A DNA stretch of 64,000 nt from Nitrospira sp. (GTDB lineage Bacteria; Nitrospirota; Nitrospiria; Nitrospirales; Nitrospiraceae). Both the position numbers and the translations under genes were made by a program. Positions 42,445 through 51,520 of this stretch are shown here, piece by piece. The stretch covers positions 136,072-200,071 of the forward strand of contig SPAW01000003.1 in assembly GCA_005239465.1 (NCBI GenBank), written 5' to 3'. The notes under the pieces are model-generated. The model had not been told where the DNA came from. It made no database searches and saw only the letters and a program-made list of their open reading frames with translations. Each line of letters opens with the position of its first letter. Positions within the stretch are counted from its first letter, which is position 1.

Positions 42445-43290
42445 ATGACCGATACAGCAGGGCCGCGCGTCAGTGAGTACATGCATCGCCAGTTGGAGAT
42501 CTTTCCGGAGGACGCCACCGCGCTTGAGGTCGCGGAGCGGATGCGAGACCGGCGGGTCGGATCCGTCTTCGTCGAAGCGCTCGATCGCGAACAGCGGGAC
42601 TGCCGTCTCGCCGGGATCATCACGGAAACGGACCTCGTCACCAAGGTGCTGGCTCAGGAGCGCGACGCGGACGCCACCCTCGTCAGCGACATTATGAGCC
42701 GTCCGCTCCTCACGATCGCGCCGGATCGGCCGATGATCGACGCCAGCCATCTGATGGAATCCCAACGTGTCCGGCACCTCGGCGTCTTGGATGGGACCGA
42801 CATGGTAGGTGTCATCTCCGTGCGCGATCTGGCGAAGCATTTCATGGAGGCGCCGGTCGGCCCCGTGCAGGCGCTCAATGATGTCTATCGTCCGCTCACG
42901 GTGTTGATGCAGAAGGCGATCGAGACGCTCGACGCGCGGAAAACGGCAACCGCGGCTGCGCGCTGGATGGCGACGCAACGAATCGGGTCGGTGTTCGTGG
43001 TTGAGGCCGGCGAGATCGTCGGCATTGTGACTGAAACGGATATCGTCCGGAAGGCGCTGGCGGAGCGGCTCGACCCCAAGACCGTGCCCCTCGGCGCACT
43101 CCTCAACCACCCGCTGGTCGACATCGATCTCAACCGGTCGATTCGGGACGCCTGCGAGCTGATGGCCCAGCATCACGTCCGCCACCTGGCGGTGACGGAT
43201 CGGCGGAAGATCATCGGGGTCGTCTCCATTCGAGACCTGGTGAAGATGGTGTCTGTCAGGGACCGGCCGGAATTCCTCCGCCGGCCCTGA
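42445..43290 (+). CDS. Four-CBS-domain protein
   Basis: A protein of about 281 residues starting MTDTAGPRVSEYMHRQLEIF with aaggagtcagc upstream. Four CBS motifs can be followed: residues 8-60 (MRDRRVGSVFVEAL...IITETDLVTKVLA), 75-128 (VSDIMSRPLLTIAP ... VISVRDLAKHF), 145-200 (WMATQRIGSVFVVEAGEIVG, IVTETDIVRKAL) and 215-270 (HHVRHLAVTDRRKIIGVVSI). Paired CBS domains bind adenosine nucleotides and regulate partners. There is no attached enzyme or channel domain. The gene stands alone. Confidence 0.9.
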   Translation: MTDTAGPRVSEYMHRQLEIFPEDATALEVAERMRDRRVGSVFVEALDREQRDCRLAGIITETDLVTKVLAQERDADATLVSDIMSRPLLTIAPDRPMIDASHLMESQRVRHLGVLDGTDMVGVISVRDLAKHFMEAPVGPVQALNDVYRPLTVLMQKAIETLDARKTATAAARWMATQRIGSVFVVEAGEIVGIVTETDIVRKALAERLDPKTVPLGALLNHPLVDIDLNRSIRDACELMAQHHVRHLAVTDRRKIIGVVSIRDLVKMVSVRDRPEFLRRP

Positions 43291-43424
43291 TTTGTCCACG
43301 CTCCGCGCGGTGCTGCCTGCGCTTCGTGCTTCTGCCCCACCGGCCTCGCCTGGATGGAGCAACGAGGGCCTGCTCCTTTTCCAGCGTCGGTCTGGTCCAT
43401 CCTGGCGTCCTCGCGTCCCGAATA

Positions 43425-43495
43425 CTCGATGCTGTTTCCAAGCTCGCTCGATGTTCGAGGTAGCTGGGACCCGATAGGTCTTCCACCGTGCGCGT
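43425..43495. repeat. Intergenic spacer repeat, family A (divergent copy)
   Basis: gatgctgtttccaagctcgc...ggtcttccaccgtgcgcg, a diverged form of the element at 38915 and 49180. Confidence 0.5.
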
Positions 43496-43569
43496 CAGAT
43501 AGAAGATAGGGCCAGGCTTTGATATCCTTCCATGCACAAGGTGAGGAGCAGCGGCCTGGAGCGCCGTTC

Positions 43570-44055
43570 ATGATTCACATCCGTCCTGCGACCGAAGCTG
43601 ATTTCGCCGCCCTGCTCCAGGTGCAGCAGACCGCCTTCGGCGAATACGCCAATCTCTATGAAGTGAGCGCCTGGACCACGGAAACGCTCGACAGCCTCAG
43701 GCAAGATGCTAAGGACAAACGCATCTTGGTGGCGGAAGCGGATGGCGTGGTGGTGGGATCGGTGCGCTTTTGGACCGTGGCTGGGGTCTGCGTGATCCGG
43801 TTGCTCTCCGTGAGTCCCGCCCACCAGCGCCATGGGGTGGGAAAAACGCTGATACGCGAAATCGAACGGGTGACGACCGATGCCCATAAGTTCTATGCCT
43901 GCACCATGCTGCGCACGGCCCGAAACGTTCACTTTTTCTTAAGCCTCGGCTATAAGGCGGAAACGATTCTCCCCGATCACTACCACCACCTTGATCTCAT
44001 CTGTTTCGCCAAATATCGCGAGTCGACGACAAACGCGACACCCTCCCCCGCCTAA
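43570..44055 (+). CDS. GNAT family N-acetyltransferase
   Basis: A protein of about 161 residues starting MIHIRPATEADFAALLQVQQ. The acetyl-CoA-binding motif A is VIRLLSVSPAHQRHGVGKTL (Q/R-x-x-G-x-G/A) followed by IREIERVTT, and the C-terminal strand has NVHFFLSLGYKAETILPDHY. Substrate unknown. It lies between the CBS gene and the ATP adenylyltransferase gene on the same strand, but with gaps of 280 and 167 bp, so it is probably transcribed separately. Confidence 0.9.
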   Translation: MIHIRPATEADFAALLQVQQTAFGEYANLYEVSAWTTETLDSLRQDAKDKRILVAEADGVVVGSVRFWTVAGVCVIRLLSVSPAHQRHGVGKTLIREIERVTTDAHKFYACTMLRTARNVHFFLSLGYKAETILPDHYHHLDLICFAKYRESTTNATPSPA

Positions 44056-44222
44056 CCGGCCCTCGACGTCTTCCACACACATCCCTGACCGAGCACCGCC
44101 CGCTTCGATCAACATTCAATGGATCTTGCGTGCGCGGTCAGCGAGCACGAGGGATAAGCCAGACCACCCTCCAACTTTCCTCTTTTCCTCCGCCCTCACT
44201 TGCCGTACTCTTCCTCCTACCT

Positions 44223-45104
44223 ATGAATCACCTCAACTCCCTTCTCAGGCCCGGCACCCTCTGGCCCACTCTGCTGGAACGAACGGCCCATGCCCGCGAC
44301 CGGAGGGCGATCCTCTCCATCCCCACGACACCGGAGGTGATCGAGCAGAGGGGCGTGGCCTTTCAGGTACGCGTCATCACGGCCCTCGCCATAAAAGCGC
44401 TCGCCACGGCTGCGACGTCGAACGCCGACCCCTTCCTACCCTACGATCCCGACCTGTTCGTGGCGGAGCTCTCCCCAACCCATGTCGCTTTGTTGAACAA
44501 GTTCAATGTGGTCGATCATCATCTCTTGATCGTCACACGCGCCTTCGAAGATCAAGTGGCGCTGCTCACTCGCGAGGATTGCGCGGCGCTGCTGAGCTGC
44601 CTCGCCGAGATCGATGGAGTGGCGTTCTACAACGCCGGACCAGCGGCGGGGGCCAGCCAGCGTCACAAACATCTGCAAGTGATCCCGTTGTCGGCTTTGC
44701 CCGAACCCCGCCTGCCGATCGAGCCGCTCGTGCGCTCCGTAAAGATGGCCGGTGCCACCGGCACGGTGCCAGGCTTGCCGTTCTTGCATGCCTATGCCCC
44801 GATGGATCCAGCATGGCTCGACCCACGGAAGGACGGCGCCTCGTCGCTGCTCGCCTGCTATCGGTCGCTGCTGCGCGCCGTGGGCTTGTCCGTTGAGGCG
44901 ACAGCGGCCCCGTACAACCTACTCGTGACCAGGCAGTGGCTGTTGCTGGTACCCCGGTCCCAAGAATTTTTCGAAGGCATCTCGATCAATGCGCTGGGCT
45001 TCGCCGGGGCTTTGCTGGTGAAGGATGCAAGGCAGTTGGCCGTACTCCGGACGCACGGTCCCCTGAACGCCCTTCAGCACGTGGCGCTGCCTCAGAAGTC
45101 GTGA
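44223..45104 (+). CDS. ATP adenylyltransferase / Ap4A phosphorylase-like protein
   Basis: A 293-residue HIT-superfamily protein. The catalytic region is AAGASQRHKHLQVIPLSALP (H-x-H, first His preceded by Ser-Gln), with upstream FVAELSPTHVALLNKFNVVD and VVDHHLLIVTRAFEDQ, and the C-terminal APYNLLVTRQWLLLVPRSQE. This is the Apa1/Apa2 layout that splits Ap4A with phosphate or makes it from ADP/ATP. The length suits the bacterial members. The start ATG 44223 is inside a longer frame whose first 31 residues look non-coding. Confidence 0.88.
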   Translation: MNHLNSLLRPGTLWPTLLERTAHARDRRAILSIPTTPEVIEQRGVAFQVRVITALAIKALATAATSNADPFLPYDPDLFVAELSPTHVALLNKFNVVDHHLLIVTRAFEDQVALLTREDCAALLSCLAEIDGVAFYNAGPAAGASQRHKHLQVIPLSALPEPRLPIEPLVRSVKMAGATGTVPGLPFLHAYAPMDPAWLDPRKDGASSLLACYRSLLRAVGLSVEATAAPYNLLVTRQWLLLVPRSQEFFEGISINALGFAGALLVKDARQLAVLRTHGPLNALQHVALPQKS

Positions 45105-45162
45105 AGCGCGAAGCGTTTTGAACTTTCAGTGAGATACGAGCGACGAGATACGCAGGGCGCGG

Positions 45163-45618
45163 CTAGATCAGGTCATCCACAATGACGCATTCAATCTCTT
45201 TGACCCGCCTCAGGCTGCGATCATTCCCATAGAAGCGCGTGGCCTTGTGCCCGATGGCCGTGGCCAGCTGTATGGCATCGGGCGTGTTGAGGCGATAGTG
45301 AGCACGCAGTTCGGCTGCGCGGTCTGCCAGCATCATGGTCACGGGCGCCCACTCGATCTTTGGATACGTGCTGGCGAGGGCAAAGATCTTTTGTGCCAAT
45401 TCTTCTTTCTGGTCACGATAGGGTTGGACCAGCAATTCCAGGAGCGTGATGGTCGATGTCACTGCCGGGTTATGGCCCCGCTCGATCCGATCAAACAAGG
45501 ACGCGCACCACACCCCGTACCGTGGGTGGTCTTCGAGAAAAAAGATGAAAATGTTGGTGTCGAGGCCGATACGTTCGCGTTCTGGTGGAAGGGCTTGCGA
45601 GAGGGAGGCCTCTACCAC
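45163..45618 (-). CDS. vapC: PIN domain toxin (VapC-like)
   Basis: A 151-residue PIN domain RNase. The acidic residues are in RIGLDTNIFIFFLEDHPRYG (D), TLLELLVQPY (E), NTPDAIQLATAIGHKATRFY (D) and FYGNDRSLRRV (D). Such toxins cleave RNA in a Mg2+-dependent way. It is the second gene of a two-gene operon and overlaps the AbrB-type antitoxin gene by 7 bp. The first 15 residues before the PIN core are a little longer than usual. Confidence 0.88.
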   Translation of the reverse strand: MVEASLSQALPPERERIGLDTNIFIFFLEDHPRYGVWCASLFDRIERGHNPAVTSTITLLELLVQPYRDQKEELAQKIFALASTYPKIEWAPVTMMLADRAAELRAHYRLNTPDAIQLATAIGHKATRFYGNDRSLRRVKEIECVIVDDLI

Positions 45619-45830
45619 GACCGGCGTTCCCGCTTCAGGTAGCCCGACGGATAGGTACCCTTGGCCAGTCCCTGCAAGGTCTTCGCATACCGCTTGGGCT
45701 TCGGCATCACGAGCGTGAGGTCATCCTTCACGACGACCAGCAATTCATCGCCGCCTTTCACACCCATTGCCTGCCGGGCTTCTTTTGGAATGACGATCTG
45801 GTTTTTGCTGCTGAGCTTCTGGACAGCCAT
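45612..45830 (-). CDS. vapB: AbrB/MazE-type antitoxin (VapB-like)
   Basis: A 72-residue SpoVT/AbrB swapped-hairpin protein: MAVQKLSSKNQIVIPKEARQ, then MGVKGGDELLVVVKDDLTLV. The remaining C-terminal part (KPKRYAKTLQGLAKGTYPSG) would wrap the PIN toxin. GGGAGGTGTC precedes the ATG. It likely binds its own promoter. A tract tactttaccatggcaaggtaaag just upstream (45847-45875) contains CTTTACC...GGTAAAG, an inverted repeat that may be the operator. Confidence 0.88.
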   Translation of the reverse strand: MAVQKLSSKNQIVIPKEARQAMGVKGGDELLVVVKDDLTLVMPKPKRYAKTLQGLAKGTYPSGYLKRERRSW

Positions 45831-45850
45831 GGCGACACCTCCCGGAAAGA

Positions 45851-45874
45851 CTTTACTTTACCATGGCAAGGTAA
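45851..45874. promoter_or_regulatory. Probable VapB operator
   Basis: CTTTACCATGGCAAGGTAAAG contains CTTTACC and GGTAAAG as a perfect 7-bp inverted repeat about 20 bp upstream of the vapB start. Autoregulation is an inference from the family. Confidence 0.5.
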
Positions 45875-45894
45875 AGCACCTCAACATTGCGGTC

Positions 45895-46172
45895 TCTGAA
45901 GACGTATCTCATGAAGCGTCCCTCGACTCAGCTCGGCCTGCGATCGTTCGACCCAGAGGCTCTCGACGGGCGAGCTCCCCTCGACAAGCTCGGGGCCTGA
46001 GCTTGTCGAAGGCAGCCGAGTCGGACGGTGAGCTTGCCCCTCGACTCGGCTCGGGGCCCTAAGCCCGTCGAAGGGTCGAACCGTGAAGCGTATTTCGCAA
46101 GCCAGGAAGATTGCCGCCTGCGAACGACAAGATACGAGGGACGAGATACGAAGCCTGAACGACGAGATGCGC
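45895..46172. repeat. Intergenic spacer repeats, families B and C
   Basis: Family C block ggacggtgagcttgcccctc...ggggccctaagcccgtcgaa...gggtcgaaccgtgaagcg (46024-46089) recurs almost unchanged at 56880-56947. Family B words surround it. Confidence 0.75.
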
Positions 46173-46181
46173 GATGGGTCG

Positions 46182-47726
46182 TTACCGTCGATGGTGCGGG
46201 TGTAAGAAGTGCTTGAACACGTAATCGGCCACACGCCGCCCCTGCTCGATCCCCTCGGTTTTGTCAAAGATCCAGTGGATGCCGAGGTAGATGCGGCTTT
46301 GGCCGTTTTTCTCTTCTGCCTGCGACAGCAATGAGAAGCGGCGCTCCAGGAGCGGACGCACGTTTCCTTCGTGGTCGCGCGTCACGCCGTTGAATTCGTC
46401 TGAGACGAAGGTGAATGGGATTCGATCAGTCCGGTAGAAGTTTCGCAGCATCTCGAAGAGCGCGCCCCCGAAGCCGGCATGCCCGGAGGAATAGGCCGGA
46501 AACGGCGGGGTAAAATTCGGCCCCGTGAGATTGCTGGCCGGCGCGCCGAGCGGCGAATAGTTAGTGTCTCCGACCGTGGCCGGGTTGCCGTCGCCCAATC
46601 CGGTTGGCCCCGTGTGTTCGTCGGACTCGCGGATGCCGGTGACCGGCCGCCAGTACTGATAATAGTATTTGGATTCCCACACGGCGATGCCGGCGTCCGC
46701 CATGGCGACGTTCACGAGCGCCAGGAGCCGGGCCAACTCCATCACGTCGGTGTCCGTGCCCATCTTGTGCGCGATTCGCATGGTGATTTGATTGTACAGC
46801 CGCGGCGGGGCACAGAGGCTGGGCGTCCCGTCATAAGCCCAGAAGATCCCGATTTGGGTTTGTTCCGCCGTGCGTGTGGTGGGCGTCACTAGCCCGTCGC
46901 CCCCCAATGTCTTCACCTCGTTGTAGGCGGCGGCATAGTCGGGACTGTCGAGCCTGGGTGGCGGCGGGACTCGGAATTGATCGGCCCGGTCGAGAACAAA
47001 GGGTGTGACGTCGCCCCAATAGGCGCCCAATGCGAGCGGAATCAGACTGATGGGGTCCTGCCGCCACTTGCCCGGATCGTTGCTCGTGAGAAACTCGATG
47101 CCGACCAGCGGTTCACTGTGCTGCGACCCGTCGTTAGCTCGCGCGGCGAGGATGGCCGAGGCCGCGCGCTTGCCTAACGCGATCCCGTTGGATTTCAGGC
47201 GCCCTTCAGGAATCCCGTTCAGATCATCCGTGAGAAGCTCGTCGAAGTGTTCCGCTTGCGAGGGAAAGAGCGCGGCGAGCGTATCGTGAGCGGCTTGCGA
47301 GACAGCGGCGTTGAGTGACGTGCCCAGCCTCACTGGACCCAGGCCGATGTAGCTCTTGTAGTCCCCTTCGATCGCGTTCACGACTTCGAAGATCGCGAGC
47401 TGGACGATGGCGATCGCCCGGCTCGATCGGCCGGGCCCGAGTTGTTCGCCGAAGACGCGGGTCTCGCCCGGCGCGACCGGCGTGTGATCGAGGCCGCTGG
47501 CATCAATGGCGATCTGGTTCCAATGCCGGACGCTGCTGGCCCGATCGAACCCATGACGAGGGCGATGTTTCGAATCCGGTGGAGCCGACCGGGTCTGCGG
47601 ATGGAACTGCGGGCCGAACGCGTCATCAAACCCGCCGCGCAACCCTTCCGCAGAAAGCCCCTGTGGTGACACCAGCACGAACAGCACCGCGACGAGAGCC
47701 AAGACCTTGCCGGTTTTGCGTTTCAT
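46182..47726 (-). CDS. Vanadium-dependent haloperoxidase
   Basis: A 514-residue secreted enzyme with a signal peptide (VLALVAVLFVLVSPQGLSAEG). The vanadate site motifs of the PAP2/haloperoxidase family are present: KYYYQYWRPVTGIRES (K...R), PPFPAYSSGHAGFGGALFEM (the P-x-x-SGH motif) and SRIYLGIHWIFDKTEG (SR-x-x-x-G-x-HW). It would oxidise halides with H2O2 or act as a phosphatase. The internal helices carry RAIAIVQLAIFEVVNAIEGD. It is a single gene, followed on the left by spacer repeats and preceded by about 600 bp without a recognised gene. Confidence 0.93.
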   Translation of the reverse strand: MKRKTGKVLALVAVLFVLVSPQGLSAEGLRGGFDDAFGPQFHPQTRSAPPDSKHRPRHGFDRASSVRHWNQIAIDASGLDHTPVAPGETRVFGEQLGPGRSSRAIAIVQLAIFEVVNAIEGDYKSYIGLGPVRLGTSLNAAVSQAAHDTLAALFPSQAEHFDELLTDDLNGIPEGRLKSNGIALGKRAASAILAARANDGSQHSEPLVGIEFLTSNDPGKWRQDPISLIPLALGAYWGDVTPFVLDRADQFRVPPPPRLDSPDYAAAYNEVKTLGGDGLVTPTTRTAEQTQIGIFWAYDGTPSLCAPPRLYNQITMRIAHKMGTDTDVMELARLLALVNVAMADAGIAVWESKYYYQYWRPVTGIRESDEHTGPTGLGDGNPATVGDTNYSPLGAPASNLTGPNFTPPFPAYSSGHAGFGGALFEMLRNFYRTDRIPFTFVSDEFNGVTRDHEGNVRPLLERRFSLLSQAEEKNGQSRIYLGIHWIFDKTEGIEQGRRVADYVFKHFLHPHHRR

Positions 47727-48354
47727 GGTGTTCCTCCTCCCTCCACGCCTTCCATGGAGGGCACTACGCGGTAACAGACTCGTCTACGCCGCTTGCACAT
47801 CAGGAAAGTCAAGCTGGGCTTTGGTTCATGGCACATCGTTCACATTGTTCAGGAACGGTCTCACCCTGGGTGATGAGCATAAGCTGTACCCCGCGCGCCT
47901 GGTCTTCGAGCCTCTCTTATGCATTGAAATTCTTGCCACTCCTCGATGGCGTGAGCCGGCTGAATTAAGAAGTGACGCAGGGATTATGTCGGGAAAAGCC
48001 TACAGAGAAAGTTGAGACAAAACCCTGCCCGTCTTAGAACCCGACGGAGACCCACACCATTCCAGCAACGCCGCTGCGCGCGAGGGCGAGGCGAAACATT
48101 TCCTGGCACCGTTTACCTCTCCTGGTTCCCGCAACCTGGCTCCTTTCGCGCGTCGAGGGACGGTTGACCGAGCCTCTCCATCGGCGTAGCATATTTTTTG
48201 ACGTTTCAGTGACGGTGGCTGCTGTTTCTTCCGCACGCTCTTCTCCTTCATCCTGCGCGCCGGATCTCGCCGCAGTCTCCTTCACTCCTACGCCGGATTC
48301 TTTGTCATAGCGCTTCACCATTTCGTATGCGGATCCTTTGGAACGAGGGTCCTC
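47727..48354. other. Gene-poor interval of about 600 bp
   Basis: No gene is called. A minus-strand frame ends FRLALARSGVAGMVWVSVGF and a stop (about 48034), with the terminal Phe and alternating pattern of an outer-membrane beta-barrel end; it may be a relic. A GC-rich word gctgcgcgcgagggcgaggc lies at 48074. Confidence 0.3.
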
Positions 48355-48801
48355 ATGGAGCCTGTCAGCCGCCGAGTGTTCCTTCCCTTCTTGGCACTGA
48401 TTCTCCTGTCAGCTGTCTTCTTCCTCCTTGTGCCCACGCTCATTCACGGCGGGGACACAGCGTCCATCCTGCTCGCTGCTGCTGCGCCCACCGACCGTCT
48501 CGCTCCGCCGGTCAACTGGGTGGATGATCTTGAGCACCGGCTCAGGACGTACTTCCCGAAGAAATATCCCACGTACGATTTCGCTCCCTATGCCCAGGAA
48601 CTGGATCGCGTTCGCAGTGCGGCCAGCCGTGGGGATCGGTGGGGTGCCAAGCGGGAGATGGGAGTGTTTCTCAGAATGCTGGCTAGTCGTGCTTATGGAT
48701 TGGGGAATGACGCGGCCGAGGAGTTGGCCGTTCTGTCGCAACGCATCATGCCGGATGAGGAGTTCGGAATCATCTATCCCGGATCAAGCACCGAGCCGTA
48801 A
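48355..48801 (+). CDS. Hypothetical membrane-anchored protein
   Basis: A 148-residue protein with an N-terminal membrane helix or uncleaved signal (FLPFLALILLSAVFFLLVPT) and a soluble helical part (VDDLEHRLRTYFPKKYPTYD, REMGVFLRMLASRAYGLGND). The domain is not recognised. It is followed 60 bp later by a second small gene on the same strand. Confidence 0.6.
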   Translation: MEPVSRRVFLPFLALILLSAVFFLLVPTLIHGGDTASILLAAAAPTDRLAPPVNWVDDLEHRLRTYFPKKYPTYDFAPYAQELDRVRSAASRGDRWGAKREMGVFLRMLASRAYGLGNDAAEELAVLSQRIMPDEEFGIIYPGSSTEP

Positions 48802-48861
48802 CTGGAAGGGGTCTGAGGGAGAGTGCAGTGGGCGTTCGAACATAAGAGGGAGGGTCTAATC

Positions 48862-49101
48862 ATGGCTTCACAAGCACCCGTCACCGATCGCATTCTCGGA
48901 GCAGTCAGACACACGCATGGGTGTGATCTGGATACGTTGGCCGAGAGTGTGCCCGAGCTCACCTGGAATCAGGTATTTCTCGAAATCGATCGTTTGAGCC
49001 GGCAAGGAGAAATCCTAGTGACATGCAGCGCCGGAGGTCGCTACATGATCCAGCTGCCGGAGCACACGAAGGACTCCACGACCCACAACATCCTGCCCTG
49101 A
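48862..49101 (+). CDS. Small winged-helix-like hypothetical protein
   Basis: A 79-residue protein starting MASQAPVTDRILGAVRHTHG, with gggagggtctaatc upstream. The stretch LDTLAESVPELTWNQVFLEI then DRLSRQGEILVTCSAGGRYM is a winged helix pattern (helix, recognition helix, wing), similar to many short Nitrospira proteins of unknown role. It could bind DNA. It is located after the membrane-anchored hypothetical gene. Confidence 0.65.
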   Translation: MASQAPVTDRILGAVRHTHGCDLDTLAESVPELTWNQVFLEIDRLSRQGEILVTCSAGGRYMIQLPEHTKDSTTHNILP

Positions 49102-49179
49102 TCAACATAGTAGATTGAGGAGACCGGCTCCCTGAAAGACGGATAACCCATTCAGTGCGCACTCGCTGCCCTCGCTGCT

Positions 49180-49250
49180 GCTGATGCTCCTTCCAAGCTT
49201 GCTCGTGCCGCCCCTCAAAGGGTGGTCTGGATCTATCCCTTACCGCGCGC
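49180..49250. repeat. Intergenic spacer repeat, family A
   Basis: TGATGCTCCTTCCAAGCTTG then CTCGTGCC...GGTGGTCTGGATCTATCCC and ACCGCGCGCATCGATGA, matching 38915-38990. Confidence 0.75.
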
Positions 49251-49327
49251 ATCGATGACATCGTTTCTCGTCTCTCGCTTGACCGGCTGGCGGTCCAGGG
49301 GGCGTTCCGACTCGATGGTCCAGGAAC

Positions 49328-50530
49328 TCACGGTGTTCCCACTGGGAGGTCCAGATTTTGCGGCTGTTCGAGGATTCGCTTCAACTCTTTCAGAAACTCC
49401 GCACCCATCACGCCGTCGATGGCCCGGTGATCACAGGATAACGTCACCTGCATCCGTCGGCCGACTTTTACGCTGCCCGCGTCCACCACCGGTACGTCTC
49501 GGACGGCGCCCACGGCCAGCGACGCGGCCTGTGGCGGGATGAGCACGGCGAGGAAGTTGTCCACGCCGAACATGCCGAGATTGGAAATGGAGAAGGTGGC
49601 ACCCGTGTATTCGTGCGGTTGCAACCGCTTCTGTTTGGCCCGCTCGATGAGAGCTCGTGATTCACTCGAAATCGCCTCTAATGTTTTCGCGCCACAGTCG
49701 CGAATGACCGGCGTGATCAGTCCGTCTTCTATGCCGACGGCCACGCCGATGTCGATCCGCGCATAGCGTCTGATCGCCTCGCCGACATAGGACACGTTGA
49801 GATCAGGGTGCCTGGTGAGCGCCAGCGCCGACGCTTTGATCAGCAGATCGGTGATCGAGGGATGAAGCTGGCGACGTTGCTTGAATTGCTCACGGAACTG
49901 CTCCGCCGCCTCCATATCGATCTCCTTCGTCAGATAGAAGTGCGGCACAGGCGCTTTGCTCTGAACCGTGGACCGGGCAATGGCTTTCCGCATTTGGGTC
50001 AACGGCTGATCGGTTCCCGCAGGCATGGCCGACATGGCGGGGCCTTGCGCCTTCAGCGCGTCTTCTTCGACGATTCGCCCGCTAGGACCGGTGCCGACAA
50101 TGGTGGAGAGATCGATCCCGCGCTCGGCGGCCAATGCCTTCGCGCGAGGGGACGCGATGGGGCGGGCCTCTTCTATGCGCGTGGGTGCCGCGGGTGGCGG
50201 GGCGGTTGGTGCTGCGGCGGTGGGCTTGGTTCCGCCGCCGGTCGATGGCCTGGCCGTGACCCTGTCGGTCAAGGCCGAAGTGATGTCTTCATCCGCCTCG
50301 GCGATCACACCCAGCAGGGTTCCGGACGGCACTGTTTCTCCGTCACGCACCAGGATCTTGCGCAGCTTGCCGGAGGCAAATGCTTCGAGCTCCATCACCG
50401 CTTTGTCGGTTTCAATTTCAGCAAGGACATCCCCGGCCTCCACGTGATCCCCCTCCCGTTTCTTCCACTCAACGAGCACACCCTCTTCCATCGTGTCCGT
50501 GAGTTTGGGCATCACAACGCGGCTCGCCAT
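49328..50530 (-). CDS. pdhC: 2-oxoacid dehydrogenase E2 (dihydrolipoyl acyltransferase)
   Basis: A 400-residue E2 component. An N-terminal lipoyl domain has the lipoylated Lys in EIETDKAVMELEAFASGKLR. The peripheral subunit-binding domain is ASPRAKALAAERGIDLSTIV then GTGPSGRIVEEDAL. The catalytic domain ends with LSCDHRAIDGVMGAEFLKEL (H-x-x-x-DG). The start at 50530 (MASRVVMPKLTDTMEEGVLV) is chosen; it lies 13 bp after the E1 beta stop. The operon order E1 alpha, E1 beta, E2 fits a pyruvate or acetoin-type complex; no E3 gene is next to it. Confidence 0.95.
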   Translation of the reverse strand: MASRVVMPKLTDTMEEGVLVEWKKREGDHVEAGDVLAEIETDKAVMELEAFASGKLRKILVRDGETVPSGTLLGVIAEADEDITSALTDRVTARPSTGGGTKPTAAAPTAPPPAAPTRIEEARPIASPRAKALAAERGIDLSTIVGTGPSGRIVEEDALKAQGPAMSAMPAGTDQPLTQMRKAIARSTVQSKAPVPHFYLTKEIDMEAAEQFREQFKQRRQLHPSITDLLIKASALALTRHPDLNVSYVGEAIRRYARIDIGVAVGIEDGLITPVIRDCGAKTLEAISSESRALIERAKQKRLQPHEYTGATFSISNLGMFGVDNFLAVLIPPQAASLAVGAVRDVPVVDAGSVKVGRRMQVTLSCDHRAIDGVMGAEFLKELKRILEQPQNLDLPVGTP

Positions 50531-50543
50531 GTCTCTCCTCCCA

Positions 50544-51512
50544 TCACAGAAGCGACTTGACGGCCTCAATCACGCGCGGCCTATCCGGGATGGCGGCATC
50601 CTCCAGCGGACGACTATAGGGTATCGGCACGTCTTCGCCGGTGACACGCCGGATCGGGGCATCCAAATAGTCGAACGCGGCCGAGTAGACGCTCTCGGCA
50701 ATCTGCGCCCCCAGCCCGCAAAAGCGCCAGCCTTCTTCGACAATCACCAGCCGCCCCGTCTTCTTGACTGATGAGACGATCGTCTGGAGATCCAACGGTT
50801 TGAGCGTGCGTGGATCGATCACCTCAGCCTCGATGCCCTCTCGACTCAGTTGATCAGCGGCCTCCAGCGCAAGCAAGAGCATCTTCGAATAGGCGACGAT
50901 GGTCACGTCGCGCCCGGCCCGTTTCACTTCGGCTACGCCGATGGGGATGGTGTACTCACCCTCCCGGACCTCGCCCTTCGTGCCATACAACAACTGCGCT
51001 TCGATGAAGATGACGGGGTTGCGGTCCCTGATCGCACTCTTGAGCAGACCCTTCGCATCGTGCGGCGTGGCCGGCGTGATCACTTTCAAGCCCGGCACAT
51101 GGCAGAACCACGCTTCCAGACTTTGCGAGTGCTGGGCCCCTAACTGGTGAGCGGCGCTCCCAGGACCACGGATGACGAGCGGCACGGAGAGTTGTCCTCC
51201 CGACATATACCGGATTTTGGCGGCGTTATTGACGATCTGATCGAGGGCGACAATGCCGAAGTTCATCGTCATGAGCTCCACGATCGGATGGAGTCCTGCC
51301 ATGGCGGCGCCGATGGCCAGGCCGGTGAAGCCGGCTTCGGTGATCGGCGTATCGATCACCCGCTGGGGCCCGAATTCTTCGACGAATCCTTTGCTGACCT
51401 TAAAGGCGCCCTGATAGTAAGCGACTTCTTCACCGATGAGACAGATGCGCGGGTCCCGGCGCATCTCCTCCCGCATAGCCTGGTTAAGGGCCTCCCGATA
51501 GGACAACACCAT
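50544..51512 (-). CDS. pdhB: Pyruvate/2-oxoacid dehydrogenase E1 beta subunit
   Basis: A protein of about 322 residues starting MVLSYREALNQAMREEMRRD. Transketolase-like domains with the E1 beta landmarks: CLIGEEVAYYQGAFKVSKGF, TPITEAGFTGLAIGAAMAGL, PLVIRGPGSAAHQLGAQHSQ and the C-terminal RLVIVEEGWRFCGLGAQIAE. It forms an alpha2beta2 TPP enzyme with the subunit encoded immediately upstream (8 bp between stop and ATG). A much longer upstream extension of this frame overlaps the E1 alpha gene and is not coding. Confidence 0.95.
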   Translation of the reverse strand: MVLSYREALNQAMREEMRRDPRICLIGEEVAYYQGAFKVSKGFVEEFGPQRVIDTPITEAGFTGLAIGAAMAGLHPIVELMTMNFGIVALDQIVNNAAKIRYMSGGQLSVPLVIRGPGSAAHQLGAQHSQSLEAWFCHVPGLKVITPATPHDAKGLLKSAIRDRNPVIFIEAQLLYGTKGEVREGEYTIPIGVAEVKRAGRDVTIVAYSKMLLLALEAADQLSREGIEAEVIDPRTLKPLDLQTIVSSVKKTGRLVIVEEGWRFCGLGAQIAESVYSAAFDYLDAPIRRVTGEDVPIPYSRPLEDAAIPDRPRVIEAVKSLL

Positions 51513-51520
51513 GAATCGTC

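Noticed and set aside
48034..48321. Minus-strand frame ending in a beta-barrel-like VWVSVGF
   Set aside because: Only the last 20 residues look like a barrel end; the rest is low-complexity charged sequence, so it is not called as a gene.
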